From Nosema muscidifuracis (lineage: Eukaryota; Microsporidia; Nosematidae), in NCBI GenBank assembly GCA_028335825.1, contig JAIOKI010000004.1, forward strand, positions 558,001-622,000: a stretch of DNA of 64,000 nt, read 5' to 3'. A program made the position numbers and the translations under genes. Position 1 is the first letter of the stretch; each line of letters opens with the position of its first letter. A model generated the notes under the pieces. It did not search any database. It was not told the origin of the DNA and worked only from the letters and a program-made list of their open reading frames with translations. Below are positions 20,519 to 31,201 of the stretch, one piece after another.

Positions 20519-21703
20519 TTATCTTATTTCTAATTCACTATGCGAATCTCCATTTATTTCCCAGAATTTTATACTACAATCAGATGATCCAGTCACAAAA
20601 TATTTCTCATCTTTTGATATTGAAAAATGTATTACTCTATTTTTATGACCTAAGAATTGTTTATGACAAGTGAAACTATAAGAATCACATAATCTTATAT
20701 CATCTTTAGAATATCCATGTGTAGATAATATTTGATTATTCTTTAACCATTTTATATTACAGATTTGTGATCCATATTCTATAGATTTAATTAAAGGGGA
20801 TCCTTCTGTATTATTATTAATATTTGTATTGATTATATTTGTATTATTAATATTTATATTGTTACTAAAAATATTACTACTATTATTATTACTACCAAAA
20901 ATATTACTATTATCATTATTACTACCACTAAAAATATTACCACTATTACTATTACCATTTGATATCAAATTAGTATCCCATAATTTTACTGTTTTATCTG
21001 CTGTACCTCCTCCTGATACAAATAAATTAGAACTAGTAGGTGACCAACTAATAGCTTTAATAGCTGCTTTATGTTGTGTACATTTCTTAAGAGGTATTGT
21101 TAATTTTCTATAATCAAATATATATAACTTATTATCATTCCCTCCTGTAACAAGATGTCTATTATTTATACTAAGATCCATTCCACATACTTCTTGTGTA
21201 TGTTGTAAAATAGTAGAAGATATTTTAGAAGATCTTGTATCAATAACCTTAATTCTTTTATCTCTACTACCTGTTAATATATTAAAATTATCTGATCTTA
21301 ATACACCTATTCTTGATTTATGATAAAGATATTTAGTAGATTGATTCTTAACTATATCTATAATATGTAAATATCCTGAACTTGTACCTACTACTATCTT
21401 ATTATTAATACCCTTAACTGATGTTATACAAGAATCAGATATTGTTTGTACATGAGAAGTCTGTGAAGTATGAAAATTATGAGAGAATACTTGATCATCT
21501 ATAGCAAAATATACTTTATCATTATGCCAGTCTATAAGATTAGAATAAAAATCATCTGCTAAAGATTTAGTCTTAATTTCTCTATAAGCTTGAGCACTTA
21601 CAAGAGGAATGAATGTATTATATTTCTTAGATGTATCACATATATCATATTCATGTGTATCAATATTACTTAGTGATGATAATCCTTGGAAGTGTCTATC
21701 CAT
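20519..21703 (-). CDS. Cdc20/Fizzy-family APC/C activator (WD40)
   Basis: 394 residues. After a short N-terminus comes IKTKSLADDFYSNLIDW at about 44-60, the family junction into the propeller, then WD40 repeats (LTGSRDKRIKVIDTRS, LVTGGNDNKLYIFDYR, SGGGTADKTVKLWDT, FVTGSSDCSIKFWEI). It ends in Ile-Arg (LEIR), the IR tail that docks onto the APC/C Cdc27 subunit. Cdc20/Cdh1 proteins choose substrates for ubiquitination in mitosis. An Asn/Ser-rich insertion (about residues 252-305) interrupts the propeller. The C-box (DRxIP) is not recognisable; MDRHFQGL at the N-terminus is the only DR. No CCC precedes this ATG. Cdc20 versus Cdh1 cannot be decided. Confidence 0.85.
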   Translation of the reverse strand: MDRHFQGLSSLSNIDTHEYDICDTSKKYNTFIPLVSAQAYREIKTKSLADDFYSNLIDWHNDKVYFAIDDQVFSHNFHTSQTSHVQTISDSCITSVKGINNKIVVGTSSGYLHIIDIVKNQSTKYLYHKSRIGVLRSDNFNILTGSRDKRIKVIDTRSSKISSTILQHTQEVCGMDLSINNRHLVTGGNDNKLYIFDYRKLTIPLKKCTQHKAAIKAISWSPTSSNLFVSGGGTADKTVKLWDTNLISNGNSNSGNIFSGSNNDNSNIFGSNNNSSNIFSNNININNTNIINTNINNNTEGSPLIKSIEYGSQICNIKWLKNNQILSTHGYSKDDIRLCDSYSFTCHKQFLGHKNRVIHFSISKDEKYFVTGSSDCSIKFWEINGDSHSELEIR

Positions 21704-22206
21704 TATTGTTTATTTTTTTATTTCTTTTTTTTAGATTTATTGTTTAATCATGCAAGGATAAATAAATAGAAAATTTGTATGAGATAGCATAAAAGTATAT
21801 TTATGTACAAATAAAAATAATATAATATTTTAGAGATAAAACATAAAATTTGATATATTTGAAACAAATACAAATAATATAATATTTGTATATTATGTAT
21901 TATATTTAATTAATATATTATATTAATTATGACGATATTATATTTAACTTATATAACATAAATATAGTAAATATAATATAATAAATTGTATATAATTAAT
22001 AATAAATATAACATGTAGATGACAGATTAAATATATAAAACAATTAATATAATAACATAATAAATTTAATATAACATATATAAGATATATAATAAATAAT
22101 AATATAACATAATAAAATTAATATAACAATATAACATAATAACATAATAACATAATAACATAATAACATAATAACATAATAAATTTAATAAATAATAACA
22201 TACTAT
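21704..22206. repeat. ATA-rich spacer with an 8-bp simple repeat
   Basis: Bases about 22141-22180 are five exact copies of AACATAAT, continuing a looser TAATATAACA-type stretch from about 21890. No gene. Confidence 0.7.
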
Positions 22207-25200
22207 TTATTTACCAAATCTTTCTAATAAATCTTTTGTATCCATACTCTCTATATCAGCATTCTGTTGAGATACTACACTAGAAGCTATAAATACTTTA
22301 AAACTCTGTAAATCCATTACTTTCTCTTCAATACTATCTTTAGCTATTAATCTAAATACATTAACTGTATTCTTCTGTCCAATACGATGAGCTCTATCCA
22401 TAGCTTGTAAATCATTAAAAGGATTCCAATCATGTTCATAAAATATAACTGTATCAGCACCAGTAAGATTTAATCCTAATCCTCCTATTAATGTAGTAAG
22501 AAATAAAACTGGAATATTTCCAGAATTAAAATCAGAAGCTATCTTAGATCTTTTAGCTGATGGAACTGATCCATCTAATCTAAGATATTTTAAATTAAAT
22601 TTAGTTTTAAAATCTCTAATTACAAAATCTATTGTACTTTTATATTGAAAAAATATTAAAATCTTATTTCTTATATCATCCCCTCCACAAAGATTAATAA
22701 TATCTTCTAAACCTTTCATCTTACAAGATATCTCTGTAGATTCTTTAAAATATCCAATATGTGAACTAGCATTTAATAAATCACGAGTTCTTTTAAGACC
22801 ATCTGCTTTATTTTGATATGATTTATAATTAACACTTTCTAAATTAATATTTCCTTTTTCTTCAATAGATTTATAAACACTTCTTTGTTCAGATCCCATC
22901 TCTACAATAATATCTCTAATAATTTTAGGTGGTAAATCTGTAAGTACATCAATTTTTAATCTTCTTAAAATAAATGGTAATATTTGCTTATTAAGATTTT
23001 CTAATCTATTATGTATATCATTAATTTCTTCATCTGACATCTTTGATGACATATAAGGAATCTCTTTAACTGATCCTAAATAATTTGGCATTATTAAATT
23101 AAAAATATTTACCAAATCTTCTATACTATTATGAACTGGTGTACCTGTTAATATTAATCTTTTAGTACATTTTAATTTAGTCATTCTTTGATAAAGTAAA
23201 GTATTAGAATTTCTTAAAATATGTCCTTCATCTAAAACTACATAAAACCAATCTTCTGAAATAAAATATGTATGATCATTTCTAAATGAGTCATAACTTA
23301 CAATTAATATATCAAATATTTGACTCTTATTTCTTTTATAACAAATAGATTTTATATCAGGAAAAAATTGATCTATTTCTGATTTCCAATGTCCAGTTAA
23401 AGAAGATGGACATATTACTAAAACTTTTCTATTAGTATTGTATATTTCACTACACATAAAAGATAACACTTGTATTGTTTTTCCTAATCCCATATCATCA
23501 GCTAAAATACCATTTAAATTAAAGGTATATAAAAAATTAATCCATTTAACTCCATCTAATTGATATTTTCTAAGTACAACTTTAGTAGGACATTTAATTT
23601 CATATTCAGGTATTTTAGTAGAATCTAAAAGACATTCTAAATTATTCTTAGCTTCTATAATTCTTAATTTCCAACTTTCTGAAATTTCGCAATTTATTCT
23701 AAAATTTAACCTTGGAATTATAAATGAAAATAATTTTGAAGATATTTCTTGATGTTCTATGGATGATATTAAACTTAATAATGGTTTAACTAATATTGGA
23801 TAGAATGAATGATCTATAAAAGATATTAAAGGATTTAAAATTTCTAGATTCATTTTTGTTATTAATTTCTCAATTAAATCTTCTGTATATGAAATACTTT
23901 TTAGAAATCCCTTAAGAATTTCTGTATAATTATTTTCATATGCCTCTTCATATAAAAATTTAAGATTATCTAAATAAGATCTATAGAAGAATATTGTTTT
24001 GTTAAAAAAATCAAATCTTTTTGGATCTTTTAATATAGTCTTATAAAGATCAATTGAAAATATTCTCGTACCAAAGATTCTAAATATTGTTATGAAATTT
24101 TCATAACCTAATAATAAATTTTGATATGATTTAGAAATAAAATAATCTAAATCAATAATCTTTTTATCATAATCAGAGACTATTAATTCTGAAAAGAAAT
24201 CAATAAATTTAGAACAAGTTTCATATTTAAAATAATCTAATAAATCTTCTGTAATATTTTGATATTGATATATTGAAGACCATCTTATATAATCAACATA
24301 AATGCTTTCACCTAATGGATGTAAAGATAATTTTTCAGGATTATCTAATTTATTCTTTAATTCCTTTAATGGAAGCATTTTAATATCTTTAAATCTACTA
24401 TGATTGTAATCAATAAGTTCATTTTTATCTTTAGTGATTTTAATTCTTTTATTGTCTTCCATTATTTTAATTTTATTATCTTCCATAATCTCACTTTTAT
24501 TGTCTTCTGTAATCTCACTTTTATTATCCTCTACAATCTCACTTTTATTATCTTCATTTATGCATTTAAATTTTTTATAAATCATTAAAAATACATCTCC
24601 TATTGATGTATTAAAAATAATACTATTATTATAAATTCCTTCACTATTTAAAATTAATTTAAATAATTCAATTCTATTAGATAATATAACATTTTTACCT
24701 AAAGTTTTAACACCAGTTTTTGTAAAGTATAATTCATCATGAGAAACGAAATCATTTTCATTATAAGGATCGTATAAAGAAGTTCCAATTATTTTTAAAA
24801 AATGATTTACAAAATCATTCGTAATAATTCTTTTTTTTAAAATTGAAATAGCTTCTTCTCTAATATCATTTTTTTCATCTATTAAAATTAATTCACCAAA
24901 TAAAAAACTTAAAGAATCGTTATCAATAGGTTCTGCTAATTTTAAGACACTTCTTCTAACTTCAGGAATAGGTGATGTAAAATAATTATATAAAATAGAT
25001 ATGTCACTAATTTTATCCTTACAAAGAGTTAATAATGAAAGAATTGATACTTTAGAAACAGAAATTTCTTCATCATCTTTTAGATTTTCTAAACATTTAT
25101 CAAAAATTATTTTTTGATCACAAAAATCATAAAAATTAATTAATAAATCAGCTGCTAAATATTTTACATCTTCATCTTTACAATTCAATAAATTAATAAG

Positions 25201-26040
25201 TTTATCACATAAAAGTTTTTTATCAATAATAAAGTCTTTTAAATTTGTAAGAGCTAATAATCCTGAATATTGAGTTTGCCAATCTTCATCATCTAAAAAT
25301 TTGATAACTTCTTCAATTATATTGTTTTTAGATAATCTTGGATAAATTCCACCTAATAAAGAAGCAGCTGCTTCTCTAACTGGTGCTGTAGCTCGATCTT
25401 CTACAAAATCAGTAAATTTATCAGACTTTAAAATTTCATAAATTTTTAGAAATAGTGAAGAGTCTACTTTAATTTCAATCTGTCCATTAGTTTCTGAATT
25501 AAAAATAGCACAATATGCTAAAAAAGCACCATGTCGTTTATTCCATTCATAATTAAGTAAATTATTTGTTAAATTTTCGAAAAAAACTTGAACATTTTCG
25601 ATAGGTTTATCTTGAATCTTCTGTTTTCTTATAGAAATGTTAGAATCTGATTTAAAATCTATTTCAGTAACAATTGAAGTATCAACATGTTCTAAATCAG
25701 CCATCTTTTTTAACAATTTTTTCTGTTCAGTTATAGAAAGTTTTTTTCCTATAAATTCTTCTCCTGTAGAAGAAAGATATTCTTCTTTATGATCTACATA
25801 TTCAATCTTAAAATCTGTAACAAGCTTAAATTGAAACATAATCGATTTAAGAATTTCAGATCCATTAATTCTATCATCAGAATTTTGAGAAATAAGTAAC
25901 CTGTATATATTTTTTACTATGTAGGGTGTAAAGTCTACATATTCTTTAATTTGAGATATTAATTCTTCTGTAGTATATTTTTTTAAAAGCTTTGGATTGG
26001 ATGATGTAAGGGTATTAAAAAATTTTTCCAATTTGTTCAT
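22207..26040 (-). CDS. MOT1: Mot1/BTAF1 TBP-displacing Swi2/Snf2 ATPase
   Basis: 1277 residues. The N-terminal two thirds is HEAT-repeat-like helical sequence (for example WNKRHGAFLAYCAIF, REAAASLLGG), the TBP-binding arch of Mot1. The C-terminal Snf2 ATPase has ILADDMGLGKTIQ at about 846-858, DEGH at about 937, LTGTPVHN, and HRIGQ at about 1218. The last residues (NADIESMDTKDLLERF) match the Mot1-specific C-terminus. Mot1 removes TBP from DNA and redistributes it among promoters. It is about a third shorter than yeast Mot1 (1867). A tandem 8-residue repeat (EDNKSEI plus one residue) sits near 505-540. The start is fixed by AGCCCATG. Confidence 0.92.
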   Translation of the reverse strand: MNKLEKFFNTLTSSNPKLLKKYTTEELISQIKEYVDFTPYIVKNIYRLLISQNSDDRINGSEILKSIMFQFKLVTDFKIEYVDHKEEYLSSTGEEFIGKKLSITEQKKLLKKMADLEHVDTSIVTEIDFKSDSNISIRKQKIQDKPIENVQVFFENLTNNLLNYEWNKRHGAFLAYCAIFNSETNGQIEIKVDSSLFLKIYEILKSDKFTDFVEDRATAPVREAAASLLGGIYPRLSKNNIIEEVIKFLDDEDWQTQYSGLLALTNLKDFIIDKKLLCDKLINLLNCKDEDVKYLAADLLINFYDFCDQKIIFDKCLENLKDDEEISVSKVSILSLLTLCKDKISDISILYNYFTSPIPEVRRSVLKLAEPIDNDSLSFLFGELILIDEKNDIREEAISILKKRIITNDFVNHFLKIIGTSLYDPYNENDFVSHDELYFTKTGVKTLGKNVILSNRIELFKLILNSEGIYNNSIIFNTSIGDVFLMIYKKFKCINEDNKSEIVEDNKSEITEDNKSEIMEDNKIKIMEDNKRIKITKDKNELIDYNHSRFKDIKMLPLKELKNKLDNPEKLSLHPLGESIYVDYIRWSSIYQYQNITEDLLDYFKYETCSKFIDFFSELIVSDYDKKIIDLDYFISKSYQNLLLGYENFITIFRIFGTRIFSIDLYKTILKDPKRFDFFNKTIFFYRSYLDNLKFLYEEAYENNYTEILKGFLKSISYTEDLIEKLITKMNLEILNPLISFIDHSFYPILVKPLLSLISSIEHQEISSKLFSFIIPRLNFRINCEISESWKLRIIEAKNNLECLLDSTKIPEYEIKCPTKVVLRKYQLDGVKWINFLYTFNLNGILADDMGLGKTIQVLSFMCSEIYNTNRKVLVICPSSLTGHWKSEIDQFFPDIKSICYKRNKSQIFDILIVSYDSFRNDHTYFISEDWFYVVLDEGHILRNSNTLLYQRMTKLKCTKRLILTGTPVHNSIEDLVNIFNLIMPNYLGSVKEIPYMSSKMSDEEINDIHNRLENLNKQILPFILRRLKIDVLTDLPPKIIRDIIVEMGSEQRSVYKSIEEKGNINLESVNYKSYQNKADGLKRTRDLLNASSHIGYFKESTEISCKMKGLEDIINLCGGDDIRNKILIFFQYKSTIDFVIRDFKTKFNLKYLRLDGSVPSAKRSKIASDFNSGNIPVLFLTTLIGGLGLNLTGADTVIFYEHDWNPFNDLQAMDRAHRIGQKNTVNVFRLIAKDSIEEKVMDLQSFKVFIASSVVSQQNADIESMDTKDLLERFGK

Positions 26041-28020
26041 GGGCTTGTTAAAATAATTGTATTTATATAAGAAGTAAAATTATTTATTTTTTTATACAAA
26101 CAAACTAAAAAATTTATTAAAAAAGATAAGTAAGCTAATATCAATCATTAAATATTTTCTTTTATATTTTGTTTACTAATGATGTAAATTGAAGATTATA
26201 TTAACATATATTTTAAGATTGAAAACAAGATCTTTTCTAAACATAGAGTTATTAAAATTTTTTATCTTATAAATATTTTTAGTAAAATTACTTTTATTTT
26301 ATTATATTTATGATTTAATTTTTTTTAAAATTTTTTATCTTAAATTTAATTTCATTTTTTAATTTAAGATAGAATGACCTTTTTTAAGGAATATATTAAT
26401 AAAGTAGAATAAAATAACAAGATATAATAAATTTATAAGGATTTAAAAAGTAAAATAATAAAGTTATAAAGATTTAAAGAGGTAGAATAACAAAATATAA
26501 TAAATTTATAAAGATTTTAAAAAGTAAAATAATAAATTTATAAAGATTTTAAAAAGTAAAATAATAAATTTATAAGGATTTAATTAGATAGAAGAATATT
26601 TACAACCCTTTGCATGAATAAAAGGCATAAAGATGACATTTAAAATTTAAGGTGATTATTCAAACATCCAATTTTATTTATCCCTATAAGAGATATTTCT
26701 TTTAGTTAAATTAATCGAAAAGAAAATTTGTCTCGATTATAAATATAATATTTATAATTTAGACAAAAGAAGCAGTTAGTAAGATTTTTTAAAATAAAAG
26801 GACAATAAAAATATTTGATTTCTTCAAAGAGATTTATTATGATATGTTCTAATAATTATATTATTCGATAGTATGAAGCTATAAATATGAGTGAAAATAT
26901 GATTAAATTTCATTTACTGGTATTTTAATAAATTGCTAATCTTTTTTAAATAGAAAAAGGGTTTACTAAAGTCAGAGATTTAAGGTTATTTAGAAGTGAT
27001 CTTTGATATTTTTTAATACTTTTTATCAAGCATATATTATACAATGAATAGAGTTTATTATTGATATAATTTTATCATTAATAAATTAGTACTGTTGATA
27101 TTTTCAAATAAATCAAATTTTATAATCAATAAGTTAGTAGATTTAAAGCTGCTGTCTATTTGCTTAATTAAGGATTATTTTTTTGACTTTTGATTTTATA
27201 ATAAGAAAAAGCTTTCAACTTGTCTTATTATAAAATAAAAATGGATATTTAGAAATCTCTGCTATGATAATAAATTTTAATTGATGATATAAATTAATTT
27301 AGAGCTACATAAGAAATATTCAATTATCTTATAATGGAAAATTCATCGGTTATGTAGAAATAAATGCTAACTGATATTAGATTATTGATAATATTTTTGA
27401 AGGATTTTATCCAAAACTTAATAATTTAATAAATTTAGTAAAATTTGATAGATTGATTGCAGGAGTAAATTAAATAAAGAATATTTTGATCAGAAAAATG
27501 AAATTAAGAAGTTGTAGTGTTCTTATAATACAGTCTAATTATTTTAGAAGAACTTTTAAGTTGCTTGAGAGGATCGATTAATTAGATATTTAAAATTAAG
27601 AAAATGTTTTTTATTTTATTTAATTATTCATTTAACAATTTAAATTGGGTATATTTTTGTATTTTCTTTTCTAATTAATAAATCGTAGTACTATTTCAAA
27701 AATTAAAAACCATTCTTGTTTTTTAATTTTATGTCATTTATTAATTCTCTTTTTTTCATTCAAGCTTTAAAAGGTAATATTTAATTTAGTCTGTAAAATT
27801 AATCAAATAAATCTTTATATATGATAAATCATCTAATAATTTGATTTATTTTATCACTCCTTTGTTGACTATTAATTAAAAATAAAAAGTGACAGATTAT
27901 ACTATTTACCAGTAAATTATCTGTAAATACAATAAACTGTCAAAAGTTCATCCTTTAAAAAAATATAAAAAAATGATTCGCTAGTTAAAAGTATAAAAAA
28001 AAGTTGAAAAAAAAATAATT
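26041..28020. other. 2-kb spacer with repeats, an inverted repeat and a coding-like remnant
   Basis: Bases about 26400-26590 are a degenerate tandem repeat (AAAATAATAAATTTATAAAG, period about 30-35). A 13-bp inverted repeat lies at 27193-27236. On the plus strand about 27303-27581 one frame looks protein-like but is interrupted by several stops (see findings). Otherwise AT-rich. Confidence 0.45.
27193..27236. repeat. inverted repeat, 13-bp arms
   Basis: ATTTTATAATAAG at 27193-27205 is exactly complementary to CTTATTATAAAAT at 27224-27236, with an 18-base loop (AAAAAGCTTTCAACTTGT). Its function is unknown: a hairpin or a relic of a small element. Confidence 0.7.
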
Positions 28021-28632
28021 ATGACTTCAAGCGACTCCAAAAATAACCAATGTACCAAGAAAGAATCCAATACCACAAATTCCTTTGAAGAAAGGGAATT
28101 AGGGGATTCAGTTGATGATATAACTTTGAATAGTGGGTCATATACTTTAGATTCGAATAATGAATCAAATCCATCTATTCACACAAATAATACCGATACA
28201 AAATCAAATACAATGTCGGAACTACCTACAATGAATTTTACTAGAGACATATTTTCGGATTCAACTGCTGTTAGTAGCAATACTTTAGATTTTACACCAA
28301 TGATTTTGAAATCCGTTCATAATGACGATGATAATTTAGGAGTTATATTAGATAAAGAAAAAAATCCAGTGGTAGAACTTGGATTTGAAGAAAATATCAT
28401 ACTTCCACGAGATTTTGAAGCAAATGATGTGAAATTGATGGTAGATAAAAATGGGTTCTGTTTGTTCTCTGATAAAGAGAATTCGAAAGATTCAGAAACA
28501 AAAACAGCTTCTTATCATCAAATGAAGTATACTAGAATATTCGATAGACCAATACGTAACGTGGATATGGAATATATTCAAGGAAGAATTATTATTTATG
28601 GTGAATTTGATGACTATGATTATCCTCAATAA
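28021..28632 (+). CDS. HSP20/alpha-crystallin-like protein with Ser/Asn-rich N-terminus
   Basis: 203 residues. The first 100 are low-complexity Ser/Thr/Asn/Asp, probably disordered. The C-terminal 100 form an HSP20-like beta domain: ENIILPRDFEANDVKLMVDK then GFCLFSDKEN, a loop, and FDRPIRNVDMEYIQGRIIIYG. It shows the strand pattern of small heat-shock proteins (LP..F....VK..V...G) and resembles the product at 31202-31543, so the two are probably paralogues. The family's C-terminal IxI motif is absent. No CCC is close to the ATG; the preceding 20 bases are A-rich. Small heat-shock chaperone is inferred from fold pattern only. Confidence 0.5.
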   Translation: MTSSDSKNNQCTKKESNTTNSFEERELGDSVDDITLNSGSYTLDSNNESNPSIHTNNTDTKSNTMSELPTMNFTRDIFSDSTAVSSNTLDFTPMILKSVHNDDDNLGVILDKEKNPVVELGFEENIILPRDFEANDVKLMVDKNGFCLFSDKENSKDSETKTASYHQMKYTRIFDRPIRNVDMEYIQGRIIIYGEFDDYDYPQ

Positions 28633-28998
28633 AGGTTATTTTTATTAGTCATATATTTATTTTATGTGTCAACAAATGTTAATATAAAATATTTTATTAT
28701 TTAACATTTATAATATAAAATTTGATCATTTTTTTTAATTTTTTTATTCGACTTGATTGTTGACAGGTCAATACAAATTTTGACATTTCAATAATATTTT
28801 ATATCGTTATTTTATTTTAAATATTAAATTATTTATTTCATTTTGAATATTAAGATAATAATTTTTTTCAAAAAGGTCTAATTGTCAACTTTTTATTCCA
28901 TTTTGTACTTTTTCTTTGATCAATTTCGAATCTTTTTTTTTGTTTTTAAAATAAACTTAATTAGCTTTATTTAAACATTAAAAGGACACCCCTCTTAA
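28633..28998. other. AT-rich spacer
   Basis: 366 bases with TTATTTTAAATATTAAATTATTT-type sequence, including one loose duplication near 28800-28850. The CCCC start signal of the next gene lies at its right end. No gene. Confidence 0.4.
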
Positions 28999-29967
28999 AT
29001 GAAAGAAGGAACCACAGCAGATCCATCTCATAAAGATATATCAATTCAAGAGAATTCTTCACCACAATTTTTCTTTTTCCAGAATGCTATAGATACATCT
29101 TCAGAAAAAAATCAAAAGTTTACTAGAAGTCCTCCCATATGGAGAGATGTAATAATAATTGAAAAAGAACCTTCTATTTTTAATTTATTGCCATTAATAT
29201 TTACAATAATTATTTATGGATTAATTATACAGACTATATGTATGATTTTAAAAAAGACATCTAGAAAGTTTTATGATAGAATGGTTTTTGTTATACTTTT
29301 TATATGTCCCCCCTCTTTTTTTCTTTTTTCAGAAAAGATCTTTTTTCCAATTGTTTGGCTTATTTTTGCTATATTTATTATTTTTTTATTCTATAAGATT
29401 AATAAGAAACCTTTACAGAAAGATATGCCAAGAAAAACTTTTGATATATTCAAGAATTTGTTTATAATAACTAATGCAGGGATATTTATATTCCAGACAC
29501 TTACTATATTATCATTTATGTTTTTTCCTAATGAGTTATTCAAAATTTTCTTAAATTTAATGTTTTTCGTATATTTTGGTCTTCTTAGTCGCGAAGTAAT
29601 ATTTTTCTTTAGTGAGACTATGGCTACTAATACAGGATTTTATAGTAAAGAAGGAGTACCTAGCAGAAATGATAATAATTCTTTATGTATGATTTGTACT
29701 AAAGTATTTGATAATACTGAATTAGTACATACATTAATTTGTAAACATTCCTTTCATGAGACTTGTATCAAAGGATGGTGCATAATAGCTAAGAAGAATA
29801 GTTGTCCACATTGTAAGAAAGGAGTAGATCTAAATACAATTCCTAAAGATTTATGGTATCAGACTGAAATTTGGTTTTATCCTTTAATTAATACATTACG
29901 AAACTTTATAGTTTTTACTGTATCTATAGCGATATTTGTATTTTATAAGGCAAGTATGGGACATTAA
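28999..29967 (+). CDS. RNF121/RNF175-like membrane RING E3 ubiquitin ligase
   Basis: 322 residues. Several hydrophobic segments at about 60-220 predict a multi-pass membrane region. The phrase FYSKEGVPSR followed by a RING-H2 finger at about 230-272 (CMIC ... CKHSFHETCIKGWC ... CPHC) and VDL matches RNF121/RNF175 closely, including the HETCIKGWC block. A final hydrophobic stretch (about 298-317) follows the RING. RNF121 acts at ER/Golgi membranes in protein quality control and trafficking; here that role is inferred. The start is supported by ACACCCCTCTTAAATG. It is flanked by the two HSP20-like genes, whose products also suggest protein-quality functions, though linkage may be chance. Confidence 0.82.
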   Translation: MKEGTTADPSHKDISIQENSSPQFFFFQNAIDTSSEKNQKFTRSPPIWRDVIIIEKEPSIFNLLPLIFTIIIYGLIIQTICMILKKTSRKFYDRMVFVILFICPPSFFLFSEKIFFPIVWLIFAIFIIFLFYKINKKPLQKDMPRKTFDIFKNLFIITNAGIFIFQTLTILSFMFFPNELFKIFLNLMFFVYFGLLSREVIFFFSETMATNTGFYSKEGVPSRNDNNSLCMICTKVFDNTELVHTLICKHSFHETCIKGWCIIAKKNSCPHCKKGVDLNTIPKDLWYQTEIWFYPLINTLRNFIVFTVSIAIFVFYKASMGH

Positions 29968-30461
29968 TTAAAATATTATTTTTAATAAACTAACAGATTT
30001 AAGATTGTTTAAATATAAGATATTAATTAACAAATATTATACATAGAGAAATTAATTTAAAAATATAATAAAGTGTTTCTTTACAATTATTAATTATTAA
30101 AATATTATACATAGAGAAATTAATTTAAAAAATAAGTCAATATTATAATAAGACAATTTTAATATATAAATTAACTAAATATATAATAAATAAAATATTA
30201 TAACAAATAATTCCTTTTACTATAAATAATTAATGAAATATTATAATAAGACAATTTTAATATATAAATTAACTAAATATATAATAAATAAAATATTATA
30301 ACAAATAATTCCTTTTACTATAAATAATTAATGAAATATTATAATAAGACAATTTTAATATATAAATTAACTAAATATATAATAAATAAAATATTATAAC
30401 AAATAATTCCTTTTACTATAAATAATTAATGAAATATTATCATTTAATAAATAATAAATCA
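29968..30461. repeat. 98-bp tandem array
   Basis: The block ATTCCTTTTACTATAAATAA recurs near 30210, 30308 and 30406, exactly 98 bases apart, giving three copies from about 30140 to 30440. Just upstream (30020-30130) another segment with ATTATACATAGAGAAATTAA is present twice. No gene. Confidence 0.8.
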
Positions 30462-30824
30462 TTATTTACTAATATAATCAATAATAAACCTATCCCATTC
30501 ATCACCACAATTTCCTATTTTTTTAAGTTTAGATAGATGTATAAAAAATCTATCAAAATATTTCGTACGACATTCCATAAGAATTTCAAAAAATTCTTTC
30601 TTATCTTTAAACTCTAAAAATAAGCTAACAAATTTATCAAAACATTCGTCACTATCTGAATTAATTACAATATCTTTGAGTAATTTACAGTATTCAATAT
30701 CAAAAGAATTGATAAGTTCTGTATGCACGTTATCTATAAGATTTATTATGAAGTTTGTTTTGTGTTTTGTATATCTAATAGATCTTAAATATTCTAAAGT
30801 GATTTTACTTGATTTTCTATTCAT
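30462..30824 (-). CDS. small helical protein, unidentified
   Basis: 120 residues, charged and predicted helical throughout, with C46, C60, C84 and C104 scattered and no signal peptide or membrane segment. Recognisable pieces (FVSLFLEFKDKKEFFEILMEC) do not match a family I know. The start is well supported by CCCTCCCTATG. Cytosolic or nuclear location is assumed by default. Confidence 0.55.
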   Translation of the reverse strand: MNRKSSKITLEYLRSIRYTKHKTNFIINLIDNVHTELINSFDIEYCKLLKDIVINSDSDECFDKFVSLFLEFKDKKEFFEILMECRTKYFDRFFIHLSKLKKIGNCGDEWDRFIIDYISK

Positions 30825-31201
30825 AGGGAGGGTCTTAAATATTTATTGATATTTAAGTTTATAACAAGTAACGAAAAAATAGTTCGTTATTGTTACTTAC
30901 TTTTGAAATATTTCTTTTTGGGGGTTATTTAATAAGAAGTGAATGATTTTATATAAGAAAAAATATTTATTGATAAAATTTATAAGAATGTTTTTCTACA
31001 TTATCTTAAATAAAATCGTCCTTCTACATAAGATTAATATCCTAAATAAAATCATTTTTCCATATAGAATAATTCTCCTATATTGATTCTTCTACATAAA
31101 ATCATTCTACAAAAGATGATTATCTTAAATAAAATTAATATCTTAATAAAATAATTCTCCTAAATAAAATCATCCTTCCATATAAAATCTTCCTTTAATA
31201 T
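30825..31201. repeat. spacer with degenerate short repeats
   Basis: From about 31000 to 31200 the motif AAATAAAATCATTCTTCTACATAAAAT and variants (CTACATAAGAT, CCATATAGAAT) recur irregularly about every 25-35 bases, reaching the stop codon of the next gene. No gene. Confidence 0.55.

Noticed and set aside
26596-26635. ACCCTTTGCATG start-like signal
   Set aside because: The frame that follows is only nine codons long.
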